A program made the position numbers and the translations under genes. Under the pieces are notes generated by a model. That model ran no database searches. It worked only from the letters and a program-made list of their open reading frames with translations, and was not told the DNA's origin. From a virus, in the IMG/VR virus record IMGVR_UViG_3300007160_000002, positions 1 through 24,508 of that record: a DNA stretch of 24,508 bases; one strand, 5' to 3'. The number at the start of each line of letters is the position of its first letter. Within the stretch, counting starts at the first letter, position 1. Below are positions 5,776-11,373 of this stretch, piece by piece.

Positions 5776-6046
5776 GAAGTGCCCTCGGTTGGTTACAATA
5801 GACGCTTACTGTGTCTTCTAGGTTGTTGATGAGAATCAGTGCTTTTAGTTCTTTGGTTAGCTCTGGGTCTTCTAAACGGATGCGAAGGCCATAGTCATAG
5901 TCATACGTCATACCACCTACTGCACGACCTTTGTCTGATTTACGTAAGTGCCATACGGCACCTAGTTGACTGTCTTGAATGGCCTGGTATCCGGGCATCC
6001 AAGGTAGGATAACCTTATGTACCAGTTCATAGATGGAGTACCTCAT
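5768..6046 (-). CDS. Tandem-family small protein, 92 aa
   Basis: ATG 6046 is in an ATGA overlap after GGGGG. The N-helix is longer than usual (MRYSIYELVHKVILPWMPG). The middle contains AVGGMTYDYDYGLRIRL and the C-terminal part ELTKELKALILINNLEDTV fits the signature with Asn-Asn for His-Asp. An extension of 15 residues follows. Confidence 0.7.
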   Translation of the reverse strand: MRYSIYELVHKVILPWMPGYQAIQDSQLGAVWHLRKSDKGRAVGGMTYDYDYGLRIRLEDPELTKELKALILINNLEDTVSVYCNQPRALHD

Positions 6047-6294
6047 TCATAACCCCCGAATAAGTGGCATTCCCATATGGTGGTGTTTAATAAAATAAGG
6101 AGTTCTCTGTATTTAGAGCTCTTGTACACAGTTAATGACTTGGCTAAATCATCCTCACGGCTGTAGCGGAAATACCCATAGATTGGCCCTCGTCCGTAAT
6201 CACCTAGCTCGATGATGTACCATTGGGTCTTTGACCGTTCTAACTGCAAGCCATGTACTTCAAGGTCCTTGTTGATTTTGGATAAGGTATTCAT
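6043..6294 (-). CDS. Tandem-family small protein, diverged, 83 aa
   Basis: AAGGA eight bases before ATG 6294 and an ATGA overlap fix the start. The N-helix and strands are recognisable (NKDLEVHGLQLERS, then GPIYGYFRYSRED), but the C-terminal signature is degraded to KYRELLILLNTTIWECHLFG. It is placed in the family by position and order of elements more than by the signature itself. Confidence 0.65.
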   Translation of the reverse strand: MNTLSKINKDLEVHGLQLERSKTQWYIIELGDYGRGPIYGYFRYSREDDLAKSLTVYKSSKYRELLILLNTTIWECHLFGGYE

Positions 6295-6518
6295 TCGATA
6301 ATCCTTTGCTCATGCAGAGTACACATGGCCCTTAGATGATTGGCTCCGTATGCAATAACAAACCCTCTTGGTTTATCGGTCCTACCATCATAGGAAAGGA
6401 AACCTACCCAATCATTTTCGTAATGTAAGTCACGACCATTAGCTATCTTTCCACCAATACGGTATCCAAAGTGACGCTTGAGCATGATTAGGAAGTGACT
6501 TGATTTCATCTGTGCCAT
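6291..6518 (-). CDS. Tandem-family small protein, 75 aa
   Basis: AGGAG eight bases before ATG 6518 favours it over an ATG nine bases later that would form an ATGA overlap. SSHFLIMLKRHFGYRIG, YENDWVGFLSYDG and NHLRAMCTLHEQRIIE give a compact member that ends two residues after the signature. A basic, Gly-rich turn (GGKIANGRD) separates helix and strand. Confidence 0.68.
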   Translation of the reverse strand: MAQMKSSHFLIMLKRHFGYRIGGKIANGRDLHYENDWVGFLSYDGRTDKPRGFVIAYGANHLRAMCTLHEQRIIE

Positions 6519-6808
6519 ACGCCTGGCTCCTCTCGACAGTCGTGCTTTGTAAAAGGGACCCCATGTATAGTGAAGTGAGCCATCAACTCTTTCTCTACCG
6601 GCAACCCTCGTATACTGAGTACTACGTACTCTGTGATTTCTCCAGTGGTCCAGTCACCACTACTACTGAGGATGCCAATGTTAAGACCAGCCCATACAAT
6701 AAAATCCGAATCATCGATACGGCAGGCTGCAGCTTTTACTGCTTTGGCTACGTTCTGGTGAAAGGTATTCATACACGGTACTGATTCAGTATTTGATAAC
6801 TTCGACAT
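6506..6808 (-). CDS. Tandem-family small protein, 100 aa or 88 aa
   Basis: Two starts are possible: ATG 6808 with a weak GGTGG site and a 23-base overlap, or ATG 6772 with no clear site but better agreement with the lengths of the paralogues (MNTFHQNVAKAVKAAACRI). The signature is KELMAHFTIHGVPFTKHD. Strands are seen in IVWAGLNIGILSS and EYVVLSIRG. The C-terminal tail overlaps the next gene. Confidence 0.6.
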   Translation of the reverse strand: MSKLSNTESVPCMNTFHQNVAKAVKAAACRIDDSDFIVWAGLNIGILSSSGDWTTGEITEYVVLSIRGLPVEKELMAHFTIHGVPFTKHDCREEPGVWHR

Positions 6809-7004
6809 TGTTTACCACCATTACTGCAGCTATTTCACGACTACAGGTTTTTACTTGATAGATAGCCTCATCGCTATAGATACCAAAGTGCTCGCCTACG
6901 TCAGCGTAGTAAAAACCATAGGTCATGTTGTTTTTGATTATGTGGCCTTTAAGGAATCGATATCCACTTCCTCTCAGGATTTCTTGAGCTTGATGAAGCA
7001 ACAT
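6786..7004 (-). CDS. Tandem-family small protein, 72 aa
   Basis: GAGG five bases before ATG 7004. At 72 residues it is among the shortest members: MLLHQAQEILRGSGYRFL, then TYGFYYADVGEHFGIYSD, then CSREIAAVMVVNNVEVIKY. Asn-Asn replaces His-Asp in the signature. Its first 56 bases overlap the end of the upstream gene in a different frame. Confidence 0.68.
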   Translation of the reverse strand: MLLHQAQEILRGSGYRFLKGHIIKNNMTYGFYYADVGEHFGIYSDEAIYQVKTCSREIAAVMVVNNVEVIKY

Positions 7005-7266
7005 AATGGCCTCGTTTGGTTATAGTAGTACTGAAGTTGGAACGTTCGATATCGAATATGGCAGCGATAGCGAATATCTTCTTATCGGTTTCTGAAATGA
7101 ACTCTTCCTGGAAGTCACTACAGTTTAGGTCTACTACTTTGAATTCTGAGTTCATACGGAAGATGAGTGGAGAGTTAGGGAAACGTAGGTAGTAACCGCT
7201 ATGCAACACTGGCAAGCCGGAGGCTTCCAGTGCGCCGCGAACGTCTTGCATTGTTGGTTTAGTCAT
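6949..7266 (-). CDS. Tandem-family small protein, 105 aa
   Basis: AAGGA six to seven bases before ATG 7266 sets the start; 24 in-frame residues upstream lack support. TMQDVRGALEASGLPVL, GYYLRFPNSPLIFRMNSE and KKIFAIAAIFDIERS fit the family plan with FDI for HDI. A 25-residue basic and Ser-rich tail follows the signature, inside the overlap with the next gene. The region around its codons 12-20 forms a strong GGA-loop hairpin at 7207-7232. Confidence 0.65.
   Translation of the reverse strand: MTKPTMQDVRGALEASGLPVLHSGYYLRFPNSPLIFRMNSEFKVVDLNCSDFQEEFISETDKKIFAIAAIFDIERSNFSTTITKRGHYVASSSSRNPERKWISIP
7207..7232 (-). promoter_or_regulatory. Intragenic hairpin with GGA triloop
   Basis: CACTGG-C-AAGCC pairs with GGCTT-CCAGTG around GGA, giving 11 pairs with one bulged C. 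It lies near the start of the leftward gene at 6949-7266. It may be a further hairpin promoter for the genes to the left, an RNA structure, or an effect of codon choice. The CCTGTATA core of the two intergenic sites is absent. Confidence 0.3.
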
Positions 7267-7576
7267 AGTAGGTCCTTTTGTGTTGACGACCTTCTTCCCA
7301 CGCGACATGAGGTTTGGAACCAATGGTGCGATGAGCAAGTTCCTCTTTCATGAGGTCAATTGCTTCGCGTATATACTGGTGAAAATCAGGTCTGTCGGCA
7401 TGGGATTCTCTGGTTCTAACCAAGGTGCGTTCGAAAGAATCCAGCATGTTATACAGCCCTTCATCAGTCATAGAGCCCACAGCTTCGTGTAGGTCCAGCT
7501 TTGGGTAAGTCTTCATGATGTTTGGGTTATAGGTAACCCCATCAGACTTACGCTCTAAGTGCGTAGTTTTCGTCAT
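7259..7576 (-). CDS. Helical hypothetical protein, 105 aa, second small family
   Basis: AGGA seven bases before ATG 7576. Unlike its neighbours it is all-helical. After an N-terminal segment (MTKTTHLERKSDGVTYNP) comes MTDEGLYNMLDSFERTLV and, about 35 residues on, IDLMKEELAHRTIGS. The gene at 8625-8840 shows the same two blocks with similar spacing, so these two are probably paralogues inserted between members of the larger array. Function unknown; a short coiled-coil dimer is plausible. Confidence 0.68.
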   Translation of the reverse strand: MTKTTHLERKSDGVTYNPNIMKTYPKLDLHEAVGSMTDEGLYNMLDSFERTLVRTRESHADRPDFHQYIREAIDLMKEELAHRTIGSKPHVAWEEGRQHKRTYYD

Positions 7577-7859
7577 CAGATATTCCTCGTTCCCTAATGC
7601 CTTCAGTAAACTCTATGTCGTGTAATAAACAAAACACGCGAAGCGCTGTTTTTAGTTCCTCAGACGGTTGATTAACGTAGAAAACCCGAATCTTATTCTC
7701 TGCGTGGATATACTGAGCTGCCGCTTTATTTCCCACGATTGGTTCAACAAACAAACGGTTTTTCAAACTAGGGTAGTACGTTACGTGGTACTCGGGCATA
7801 TGCTCGAACAAGTAGTTATTTAAAGTTTGCTCGATTGTCTCGATATCGTCCTTTTTCAT
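7548..7859 (-). CDS. Tandem-family small protein, 103 aa
   Basis: GGAGAAG shortly before ATG 7859 selects this start; the 30 in-frame residues upstream are inside the previous gene. The acidic N-helix (MKKDDIETIEQTLNNYLF), the strands VTYYPSLKNRLFVEP and KIRVFYVNQ, and the signature SEELKTALRVFCLLHDIEF make it one of the best members. The codons for the signature (about 7631-7652) form a GAA-loop inverted repeat. Confidence 0.72.
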   Translation of the reverse strand: MKKDDIETIEQTLNNYLFEHMPEYHVTYYPSLKNRLFVEPIVGNKAAAQYIHAENKIRVFYVNQPSEELKTALRVFCLLHDIEFTEGIRERGISDDENYALRA

Positions 7860-8145
7860 AGTGTTTCTTCTCCAATGGACATGGGTCACGAGTGTAGACA
7901 TACCCCAAAACCTCAATGCCATGTAACATACAGTGCATTCGTACTTCATCCATTTCAGGCGAACGACACCAAAAGTTTACTTTGAGGACAATGGTTTGTT
8001 TATGTATGGTCCTCTTAAAAGCGACGTAGGCTCCGATGATATTCCCGCCGGTACAGTCCTTGTGGTCAAGGAAGATGTAGTTACTTTTACGGTTATGGCG
8101 GATTCGAAGTCTTTGTAACAAGTCGTAAAATTCATCAGCAGTCAT
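7816..8145 (-). CDS. Tandem-family small protein, 109 aa
   Basis: ATG 8145 follows AGGAG by five bases and overlaps the upstream stop as ATGA; a GTG six bases earlier is not needed. MTADEFYDLLQRLRIRHN, then GGNIIGAYVAFKRT, then MDEVRMHCMLHGIEVLGYV carry the family pattern. A basic tail (KKHYEKGRYRDNRAN) of about 25 residues overlaps the next gene. Confidence 0.72.
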   Translation of the reverse strand: MTADEFYDLLQRLRIRHNRKSNYIFLDHKDCTGGNIIGAYVAFKRTIHKQTIVLKVNFWCRSPEMDEVRMHCMLHGIEVLGYVYTRDPCPLEKKHYEKGRYRDNRANFK

Positions 8146-8387
8146 ATCCACTCCTGTACTGTTATCTCATGCAGAACGCACGCGGCGCGGAGCGCAAGGG
8201 TGCGTTCGTCATCAAGATTATCTATATGAACTCCCACCACGTAAAAATCCCCATCCCAATCAACATTATCAGTAACGGTATCTACGTGGGCTATGATTTC
8301 ATCGTCGATGTAAATGGTGTCGTTACCCACGTGGTATTCATAATCCAGTGGTTTAAGTATTTCGAAGAATTGGCGGTCAGTAATCAT
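8142..8387 (-). CDS. Tandem-family small protein, 81 aa
   Basis: ATG 8387 overlaps the upstream stop (ATGA), with GGGGAG about ten bases upstream. MITDRQFFEILKPLDYEYHV, NDTIYIDDEIIAHVDT and RTLALRAACVLHEITVQEW are the three blocks; it is strongly acidic. Its 3' end contains a large imperfect hairpin with a GGA loop (8174-8207). Confidence 0.72.
   Translation of the reverse strand: MITDRQFFEILKPLDYEYHVGNDTIYIDDEIIAHVDTVTDNVDWDGDFYVVGVHIDNLDDERTLALRAACVLHEITVQEWI
8174..8207 (-). promoter_or_regulatory. Large imperfect hairpin with GGA loop
   Basis: The outer stem GAACGCAC/GTGCGTTC (8 bp) and inner stem GCGC/GCGC (4 bp) are separated by a small internal loop and capped by GGA. It lies inside a leftward coding region, about 30 bases before the next coupled start at 8145. 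It could be an intragenic hairpin promoter or an mRNA structure influencing coupling. No conserved upstream core is seen. Confidence 0.3.
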
Positions 8388-8665
8388 TGTAGGTCCACTC
8401 CCCATAAGACCATCCAAACACGCAGTTGTTTACGTGGGCCTGTATTGCCTACGATTTTAACATCATGCACTTTATTGAAAGTTTCTTTGGTAACAGGATT
8501 CATGTGCTCCACAGTTCGAATAGTAGCCAGCATAAGCGGCTGGTCAGTTTGAGTTGGATTACGTTTGCGTGGATTTACAAGCGACCAATATCCATTCCCG
8601 AGGCTTCGAAGTTCAGCCCCTGGCTCAACATCCTCCACCTTCAGCAACAGGTCGGTTATTAGCAT
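8384..8665 (-). CDS. Hypothetical protein, possibly a diverged array relative, 93 aa
   Basis: The ATG at 8665 is chosen since AGGAG lies six bases upstream; an ATG at 8671 would abut the GGAG. The protein starts MLITDLLLKVEDVEPGAELR and contains GNGYWSLVNPRKRNP and KETFNKVHDVKIVGNTG, the latter faintly like the array signature but placed internally. The C-terminus (RKQLRVWMVLWGVDLQ) is Trp-rich. I treat it as an outlier, not a sure family member. Confidence 0.62.
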   Translation of the reverse strand: MLITDLLLKVEDVEPGAELRSLGNGYWSLVNPRKRNPTQTDQPLMLATIRTVEHMNPVTKETFNKVHDVKIVGNTGPRKQLRVWMVLWGVDLQ

Positions 8666-8840
8666 AGTCATCTCCTGCTATTAGGCGCATGGTGAGTTCT
8701 TGTTTGGCTTGGTCAAGCCATTCTTGAACTGTTGGTGCATGTTCTTCAGCTACTGCATCCATCATACTTTCGTACTTTTCCACGGTTTGGCGCAACTGTT
8801 CAGTGGTGAACATACTAAAGTCGTGCTTTTTTTCGCTCAT
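8625..8840 (-). CDS. Helical hypothetical protein, 71 aa, second small family
   Basis: GGGGGAGG seven bases before ATG 8840 is a very strong ribosome site. The blocks MFTTEQLRQTVEKYESMMDA and WLDQAKQELTMRLIAGDD parallel those of the gene at 7259-7576, ending in EL-x2-R-x-I-x-G. The product is soluble, acidic and helical. It overlaps genes on both sides by 26 and 41 bases. Function unknown. Confidence 0.68.
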   Translation of the reverse strand: MSEKKHDFSMFTTEQLRQTVEKYESMMDAVAEEHAPTVQEWLDQAKQELTMRLIAGDDYANNRPVAEGGGC

Positions 8841-9156
8841 GATACACCTCCCCCATGATATGGCACCACGCCGAGAGTCTGGCATCATCTACTAAGAACT
8901 TGTTGTAGTATGGATTGTAAATACCGAGGTAATCGCCATTCAATCGAACATGTACACAGCGCATAGTAAAATGAGGTGAAAATGCCGCTATAGTGACTGG
9001 CATACTAAGGCTGACCTGGAATCCGTGCGATTTTAGTTGAGCCTCCATAGCGTGTCGCAAATCCAACTGCTTTTTGTACGCTGCGTTGCTTTTCTGCCGG
9101 CGCTGATTGAGTTCGGGCAATTCTTGCTGTCCAGTATTTTGCAAGGATGATGTCAT
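8815..9156 (-). CDS. Hypothetical protein, possible array relative with N-terminal extension, 113 aa
   Basis: GGAG lies ten bases before ATG 9156. Residues from about 37 (MEAQLKSHGFQVSLSM, then VHVRLNGDYLGIYNPYYN, then RLSAWCHIMGEVY) follow the helix-strand-strand-helix plan of the tandem array. The first 36 residues (polar, Gln-rich) are extra. Those 36 codons overlap the upstream gene by about 150 bases in another frame, so a start at ATG 9048 is possible, although it lacks a ribosome site. Confidence 0.55.
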   Translation of the reverse strand: MTSSLQNTGQQELPELNQRRQKSNAAYKKQLDLRHAMEAQLKSHGFQVSLSMPVTIAAFSPHFTMRCVHVRLNGDYLGIYNPYYNKFLVDDARLSAWCHIMGEVYHERKKARL

Positions 9157-9385
9157 CGGGGTACTTCTCCAAATAATACTCTTTCACTATTACCAAGGGG
9201 CAATTGTAGAGTGTAAATCCTAGGGCAGTGGCTACACCTTGTAGGTGCAGACGACTATGGTATTCGAGTTCCATAACCTTGCTGTAGTCCGAGATTTTCA
9301 ATTCCGGGTAATAGGGCAAGATACGTGTTTCGAAGTAAGTCTTAGTTGCGTCCCTAACCCGTGAAGGTGTGTTTAAGGTTTTCAC
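9005..9385 (-). CDS. Hypothetical protein with GTG start, 126 aa
   Basis: GTG 9385 follows GAGGG by eight bases. The first two thirds look like a folded helical domain (MELEYHSRLHLQGVATALGF, then VIVKEYYLEKYPDDI). The last 45 residues (TQSAPAEKQRSVQKAVGF...) are low-complexity and basic, and coincide with a 150-base overlap with the next gene. One of the two overlapping segments is probably not under strong selection. No family recognised. Confidence 0.55.
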   Translation of the reverse strand: MKTLNTPSRVRDATKTYFETRILPYYPELKISDYSKVMELEYHSRLHLQGVATALGFTLYNCPLVIVKEYYLEKYPDDIILAKYWTARIARTQSAPAEKQRSVQKAVGFATRYGGSTKIARIPGQP

Positions 9386-9713
9386 TTAGTGTGCCCTCTT
9401 GTTGGACACCGATAAGCCTCATAGCCATATGTTCAAGGCATTGGTCGTATCGGATTAGTAAAAGTTCTGCACGATGTTGTTGGTCTATTTTGCTTTTGTG
9501 CCATTCCAATGCATCCTCAAGGTCTTCTTTACGGCGCTTCAGTTCATTCATGCCTAGGTTTTTACAACCGTATTCACGGTCTTGAATTACTTGAACCCCA
9601 TCACACGTAATCCAGCGATAAGACACATACGATGAATTCATTGAGTCTTTGCACATGTACTCAGGGGTTTCAATAACAGTCCCATCAAGCAGGACTAGTG
9701 TTGGTTTGTCCAT
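9354..9713 (-). CDS. Hypothetical protein with C-terminal coiled coil, 119 aa
   Basis: The ATG at 9713 is strongly supported by GGAAGG eight bases upstream and begins five bases after the previous stop. The longer frame from a GTG at 9848 would overlap the previous gene by 130 bases. The N-terminal half is beta-like (MDKPTLVLLDGTVIETPEYM) with several Cys; the second half is a charged helix (ELKRRKEDLEDALEWHKSKI) ending HMAMRLIG, recalling the EL..R.IG ending of the second small family. Confidence 0.65.
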   Translation of the reverse strand: MDKPTLVLLDGTVIETPEYMCKDSMNSSYVSYRWITCDGVQVIQDREYGCKNLGMNELKRRKEDLEDALEWHKSKIDQQHRAELLLIRYDQCLEHMAMRLIGVQQEGTLSENLKHTFTG

Positions 9714-9718
9714 GTACG

Positions 9719-9934
9719 TTACCTTCCAGTAGGTGACTTGAGTATCCCAATGGTACGTAGAGTCAAAACAGTCTTTAACATATTCATGCGTTTTTCCGTA
9801 GCCAGCGGGGGTAAAGGAAAGCCTCTGTCCATTCTCCAACGAATCCACTCAGTTGAGGCATCGTTGTAGCGTTGCCACACATCGCCTAACTCTGGGTGTG
9901 GGTTATACTGTTGAATCGAATTTTCGCCAGCCAT
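9719..9934 (-). CDS. Hypothetical protein, 71 aa
   Basis: GGGAGG six bases before ATG 9934 fixes the start. MAGENSIQQYNPHPELGDVW is followed by an Arg/Trp-rich helix (ASTEWIRWRMDRGFP) and KRMNMLKTVLTLRTIGILKS, whose end resembles the R-x-IG motif of neighbouring helical proteins. Soluble and basic. No family recognised. Confidence 0.65.
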   Translation of the reverse strand: MAGENSIQQYNPHPELGDVWQRYNDASTEWIRWRMDRGFPLPPLATEKRMNMLKTVLTLRTIGILKSPTGR

Positions 9935-10289
9935 GTTCTGCCTCCCATTTATGACGTTGTGGTCTGAATTGGCTTCCAGTACCGGTAGCCCACCCGGGCA
10001 TACCGATTGCAATTTTGGCCAAGTCTTCTTTACCAATCCCGAATGCCACTGTTCCGTGCGGGTGACAAACCTGAGTCATTTTCTTATATAACGCTTCCGC
10101 GGCTTCATGCACGCTGTGTGGGTAATTAGGGTCGATACGAATTTCTTTGGGACGGCGCATAAATAATTTGCTGCCTTTATACTTGCAGGAACCACTAATT
10201 AAATAGGCTGTGTCTTCCATTAGGTAATTGTACCCATGCTCGTATTTGAACAGGACACGAAACTTATGTTCGGGATTTAGTAACGACAT
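9903..10289 (-). CDS. Hypothetical protein, 128 aa
   Basis: GAGG is about seven bases before ATG 10289. The protein (MSLLNPEHKFRVLFKYEHGY...) is mixed alpha/beta, with a helix in HSVHEAAEALYKKMTQVC and a Gly-rich segment (AFGIGKEDLAKIAIGMPGWA). His and Cys are clustered at VCHPHGTV, which might bind metal, but there is no full ligand set. The C-terminal 32 bases overlap the next gene. No family recognised. Confidence 0.65.
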   Translation of the reverse strand: MSLLNPEHKFRVLFKYEHGYNYLMEDTAYLISGSCKYKGSKLFMRRPKEIRIDPNYPHSVHEAAEALYKKMTQVCHPHGTVAFGIGKEDLAKIAIGMPGWATGTGSQFRPQRHKWEAEHGWRKFDSTV

Positions 10290-10545
10290 TGATGACCTCT
10301 TGGATATCTACCTTAGGTTCATCATGACGACGTGATATTTGAGTAAGTGGAACCCATTGGTCACCAAACTTCATCATCATAATGTCACCGTATTCAGCAA
10401 GGTATTTGTTCAGGGTTGAACGTTGCAGTTTCAGGTGCTCAGCTACGTGAGACTTATTGCCGTAAAATTTGATTAGCAATTCGGAAACCAGTGAGACTTC
10501 CATCTGAGCTGTACGAGGTTCGTGATTATTAATTGCGCGAGACAT
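10264..10545 (-). CDS. NinH/Fis-like helix-turn-helix DNA-binding protein, 93 aa
   Basis: GGAG seven bases before ATG 10545, which overlaps the upstream TAA (TAATG). Residues about 15-50 contain LVSELLIKFYGNKSHVAEHL followed by QRSTLNKYLAEYG, the arrangement of lambda NinH and Fis-type HTH proteins: helix, GNKSxVAExL helix, turn, and recognition helix RSTLNKYL. It is probably a transcription regulator or recombination accessory factor. It is the second gene of the leftward unit, a usual place for an early regulator. Confidence 0.7.
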   Translation of the reverse strand: MSRAINNHEPRTAQMEVSLVSELLIKFYGNKSHVAEHLKLQRSTLNKYLAEYGDIMMMKFGDQWVPLTQISRRHDEPKVDIQEVINVVTKSRT

Positions 10546-11150
10546 TATTCTCTCCAAGGTGGGTGTTGTGTTTTAGTTACTATTAGGGGTTCTTCAGTCG
10601 GTTCAGCATTTCCGTTGGAGTCAAATTCAATGGACTCGTCTGGTCCGGCGTGTACACCAAGCCGTGCTGTGTGACTACCGACAGTTCCGATACCCGTGCC
10701 GCTGCCAAAGATGTTTGCCTTAGGGCTTCCAAATGGGTTGCCTGGGCTGCTGAGAGTAGTGAATTGTGGGCTAGGTTTGCTGCTCTTTCCTGTTGTGGGG
10801 TCAAGCCGAAGAGACTCCTTACGGTCTTCATACAACCAGTCAAATCCAGAGTTCATATCAATGGTTTCTTCAGCCTTGATTTGTTCTTCGGTTACTTTTT
10901 CTAAACGGTCCACACTGAGACAGTCGATGTACTTACGGAGTAAGTGGAACTCATCTTTATCCAACTGGTATTTAGCAGGTACGAGTGTGCAATCTGCAAC
11001 GGGTACTGTTTCTACATGTCGCTGCCCATTAGTAGTGCGCAACGTAATAAATTTTTCTACACCACCTTCTTCGATGGTAACGGCAATCCGCCATTGGTAA
11101 GCTGGGTTCTTTCCATCCCAATGAGGATTTTTCATGCGGTAGTATTTCAC
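10545..11150 (-). CDS. Hypothetical protein with P/S/G-rich tail, about 201 aa
   Basis: First gene of the leftward side. The start is uncertain: GTG 11150 has GGAG nine bases upstream, while GTG 11183 or 11216 would add 11-22 plausible residues, the last lying inside a hairpin; ATG 11135 has no ribosome site. The N-terminal half looks like a folded alpha/beta domain (YQWRIAVTIEEGGVEKFITL) with a helix LDKDEFHLLRKYIDCLSVDR. The C-terminal 80 residues are low-complexity (SSPGNPFGSPKANIFGSGTG). No family recognised; an early protein or a regulator with a flexible tail is possible. Confidence 0.65.
   Translation of the reverse strand: MKYYRMKNPHWDGKNPAYQWRIAVTIEEGGVEKFITLRTTNGQRHVETVPVADCTLVPAKYQLDKDEFHLLRKYIDCLSVDRLEKVTEEQIKAEETIDMNSGFDWLYEDRKESLRLDPTTGKSSKPSPQFTTLSSPGNPFGSPKANIFGSGTGIGTVGSHTARLGVHAGPDESIEFDSNGNAEPTEEPLIVTKTQHPPWRE
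10931..10945 (-). promoter_or_regulatory. Intragenic GGA-triloop hairpin
   Basis: ACTTAC pairs perfectly with GTAAGT around GGA on the + strand. It shares the AC-GRA-GT centre of the two intergenic promoter candidates but not their CCTGTATA core. It lies inside the first leftward gene. Function uncertain; a hairpin promoter for the downstream leftward genes is one possibility. Confidence 0.3.
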
Positions 11151-11203
11151 TGTACATATCTCCAGTACTGTAAATTCTTCCACCTTACTAGTGGAATGGA
11201 ATA

Positions 11204-11238
11204 ACCCTAATACCACCCCTAGCGGGGTGGATTAGGGT
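11204..11238. promoter_or_regulatory. Long GC-rich hairpin in the divergent control region
   Basis: ACCCTAAT-A-CCACCCC pairs with GGGGTGGATTAGGGT (15 pairs, one bulged A) around TAGC. It stands between the divergent leftward and rightward units. No T tract follows on either side, apart from a T5 about 15 bases to the right. It could be a leader hairpin, a terminator against read-through, or part of a genome-end structure. It overlaps a possible GTG start of the leftward gene. Confidence 0.45.
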
Positions 11239-11312
11239 ATCAGGCAATTGTTTTTCTGACTATTCGGAAATTATCGAGGTGTCATTCACGAAAGTTCGGA
11301 AAAACCGCAAAG

Positions 11313-11329
11313 AACCCGCGAAGCGGGTT
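11313..11329 (-). promoter_or_regulatory. GAA-triloop hairpin, possible leftward vRNAP promoter
   Basis: AACCCGC/GCGGGTT, a perfect 7-bp stem with a GAA loop, lies upstream of the whole leftward unit. The purine at the loop centre on the + strand fits an N4-type template-strand hairpin for leftward transcription, with a start near 11310. TATACT and TATGAT sequences at 11329-11339, directly to its right, could serve as -10 elements for the rightward late unit, but no -35 is visible. The alternative is a terminator-like hairpin. Confidence 0.4.
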
Positions 11330-11373
11330 ATACTATGATATTGTTACTACACAATCCCTACAGAGAGACTCTC

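Noticed and set aside
10583-10843. 86-aa minus-strand frame overlapping the first leftward gene
   Set aside because: It lies wholly inside the longer gene in another frame, has no ribosome site and no coupling to neighbours.
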